A DNA stretch of 60,000 nt from Antedon mediterranea (Eukaryota > Echinodermata > Crinoidea > Comatulida > Antedonidae), in contig NC_092678.1 of the NCBI RefSeq assembly GCF_964355755.1, positions 4,190,922 through 4,250,921 on the forward strand, read 5' to 3'. The notes beneath the pieces were generated by a model. That model was not told where the DNA came from, searched no databases, and worked only from the letters and a program-made list of their open reading frames with translations. The position numbers and the translations under genes are program-made. Shown piece by piece: positions 59,260-60,000 of the stretch. The first letter of the stretch is position 1, and each line of letters begins with the position of its first letter.

Positions 59260-60000
59260 TCATAATTTGAGATTATTAAATATTATTCTTTTCGTTTATT
59301 TTAAAGCATTCACATCATTATTATTAATCAATGTAACAATCTACCAGAATTTATTATATTTAAAAGATATTTACAAACTATATTTTAAAAATTTTTTACA
59401 TTTTCAATACTCAAAAATAAATAGCTAAATATATAAGAGATATGATACCCCAGTTGTATAGCAACGACTTACGAGTTCTAATGAACATTTAAAAAACGTA
59501 ATAGGGCCTAAGTGACCTTTTTCTAGTGTTTAGTATAATTCCTGGATTTTATATCACAGGTAACTATCGATACATATACAACACTTAACGTTTCATCATA
59601 AACCTTATACAACAATAAACAATTGTCCTTGATACAGACTTCATGGGTTGGGGGTTTGGCTGTGTACTAGAATCGGGTGCAATATGTTCATGAGTTGCAT
59701 CGGTAGGCCTATGTTATTAATTTCATCAATAATTACTTTTATCTACAACAATGCTATTCTATATTAGAAAGACTTTATATCCTTATAGACTTGACAAAAG
59801 ACTAATGGTTTACTGCCAGAAAGCAAAATCTCCAACATCTGAACTATGTAAAATTGCAGGCATAGATGGCCACTATGAAAATAAATGACGGTAATGGCGT
59901 TCCATAGCTACACAATCGCTCATTCAATTAACTATTTATACATGTTTGTTTGTTTTGTATTAATTCAATACAGTATCTATGCTTATATTGTAAAGTTTAT
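59260..60000. other. Intergenic DNA
   Basis: AT-rich; no coding frame, repeat or motif that I can support. Confidence 0.5.

Overview
This window looks like a stretch of a marine invertebrate deuterostome nuclear genome, most likely an echinoderm and possibly a crinoid. The reasons are intron-rich, AT-rich gene structure, heavy loading with decayed retroelements, tRNA-derived SINEs and MITEs, and a nuclear copy of mitochondrial DNA whose order (tRNA-Tyr, 16S, tRNA-Gly, tRNA-Leu(UUR), tRNA-Phe, 12S on one strand) fits echinoderm mitochondrial gene clusters. No species call is made; the crinoid suggestion is from memory of gene orders.

Left part (1-17.5 kb). Positions 1-1.55 kb hold three pieces of dead LINE reverse transcriptase. 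From about 2.6 to 12.0 kb on the minus strand lies a multi-exon host gene (six exons recovered, product unknown, N-myristoylation-like start, coiled coil in the last visible exon) that runs off the left edge. A Ty3/gypsy element (4353-9126) with identical 139-bp LTRs and a 5-bp target duplication sits inside one of its introns and itself carries a tRNA-derived SINE in gag. A broken duplicate of one exon of the host gene lies at 16.7-17.3 kb.

Middle part (17.5-50 kb) is a mobile-element graveyard. It has two copies of a TTAA-flanked, piggyBac-like MITE, remnants of several LTR retrotransposons (gag, protease, RT, integrase and copia RT pieces), an intact 189-codon orphan ORF (21048-21617), and at least six copies of an unusual ORF family whose one intact member (43446-44456, minus) has a proline-rich stretch and six tandem SUMO-interacting-motif-like segments. 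It also has a repeated element (copies at 23.7-27.2 kb and inverted at 46.6-49.5 kb) that combines a CCAAT/TATA promoter, an 11-codon Arg/Leu exon followed by a strong splice donor, arrays of GTTATCCGC hairpins, and a region studded with TGACGTCA palindromes. The mitochondrial insert (27.4-31.5 kb) was later split by part of that element and by a MITE. Several minisatellites occur.

Right part (51.9-59.3 kb) is the ordinary genic part: two tandem, same-strand, eight-exon genes for secreted proteinase K-like subtilases with signal peptide, I9 propeptide and complete Asp/His/Asn/Ser catalytic set. Exon lengths 3-7 are identical between the two, so they arose by tandem duplication. A relic of a subtilase exon 2 about 34 kb upstream, a decoy copy of an exon boundary in intron 1 of the first gene, a GC donor in the second gene, and MITE/SINE insertions in introns record their history.
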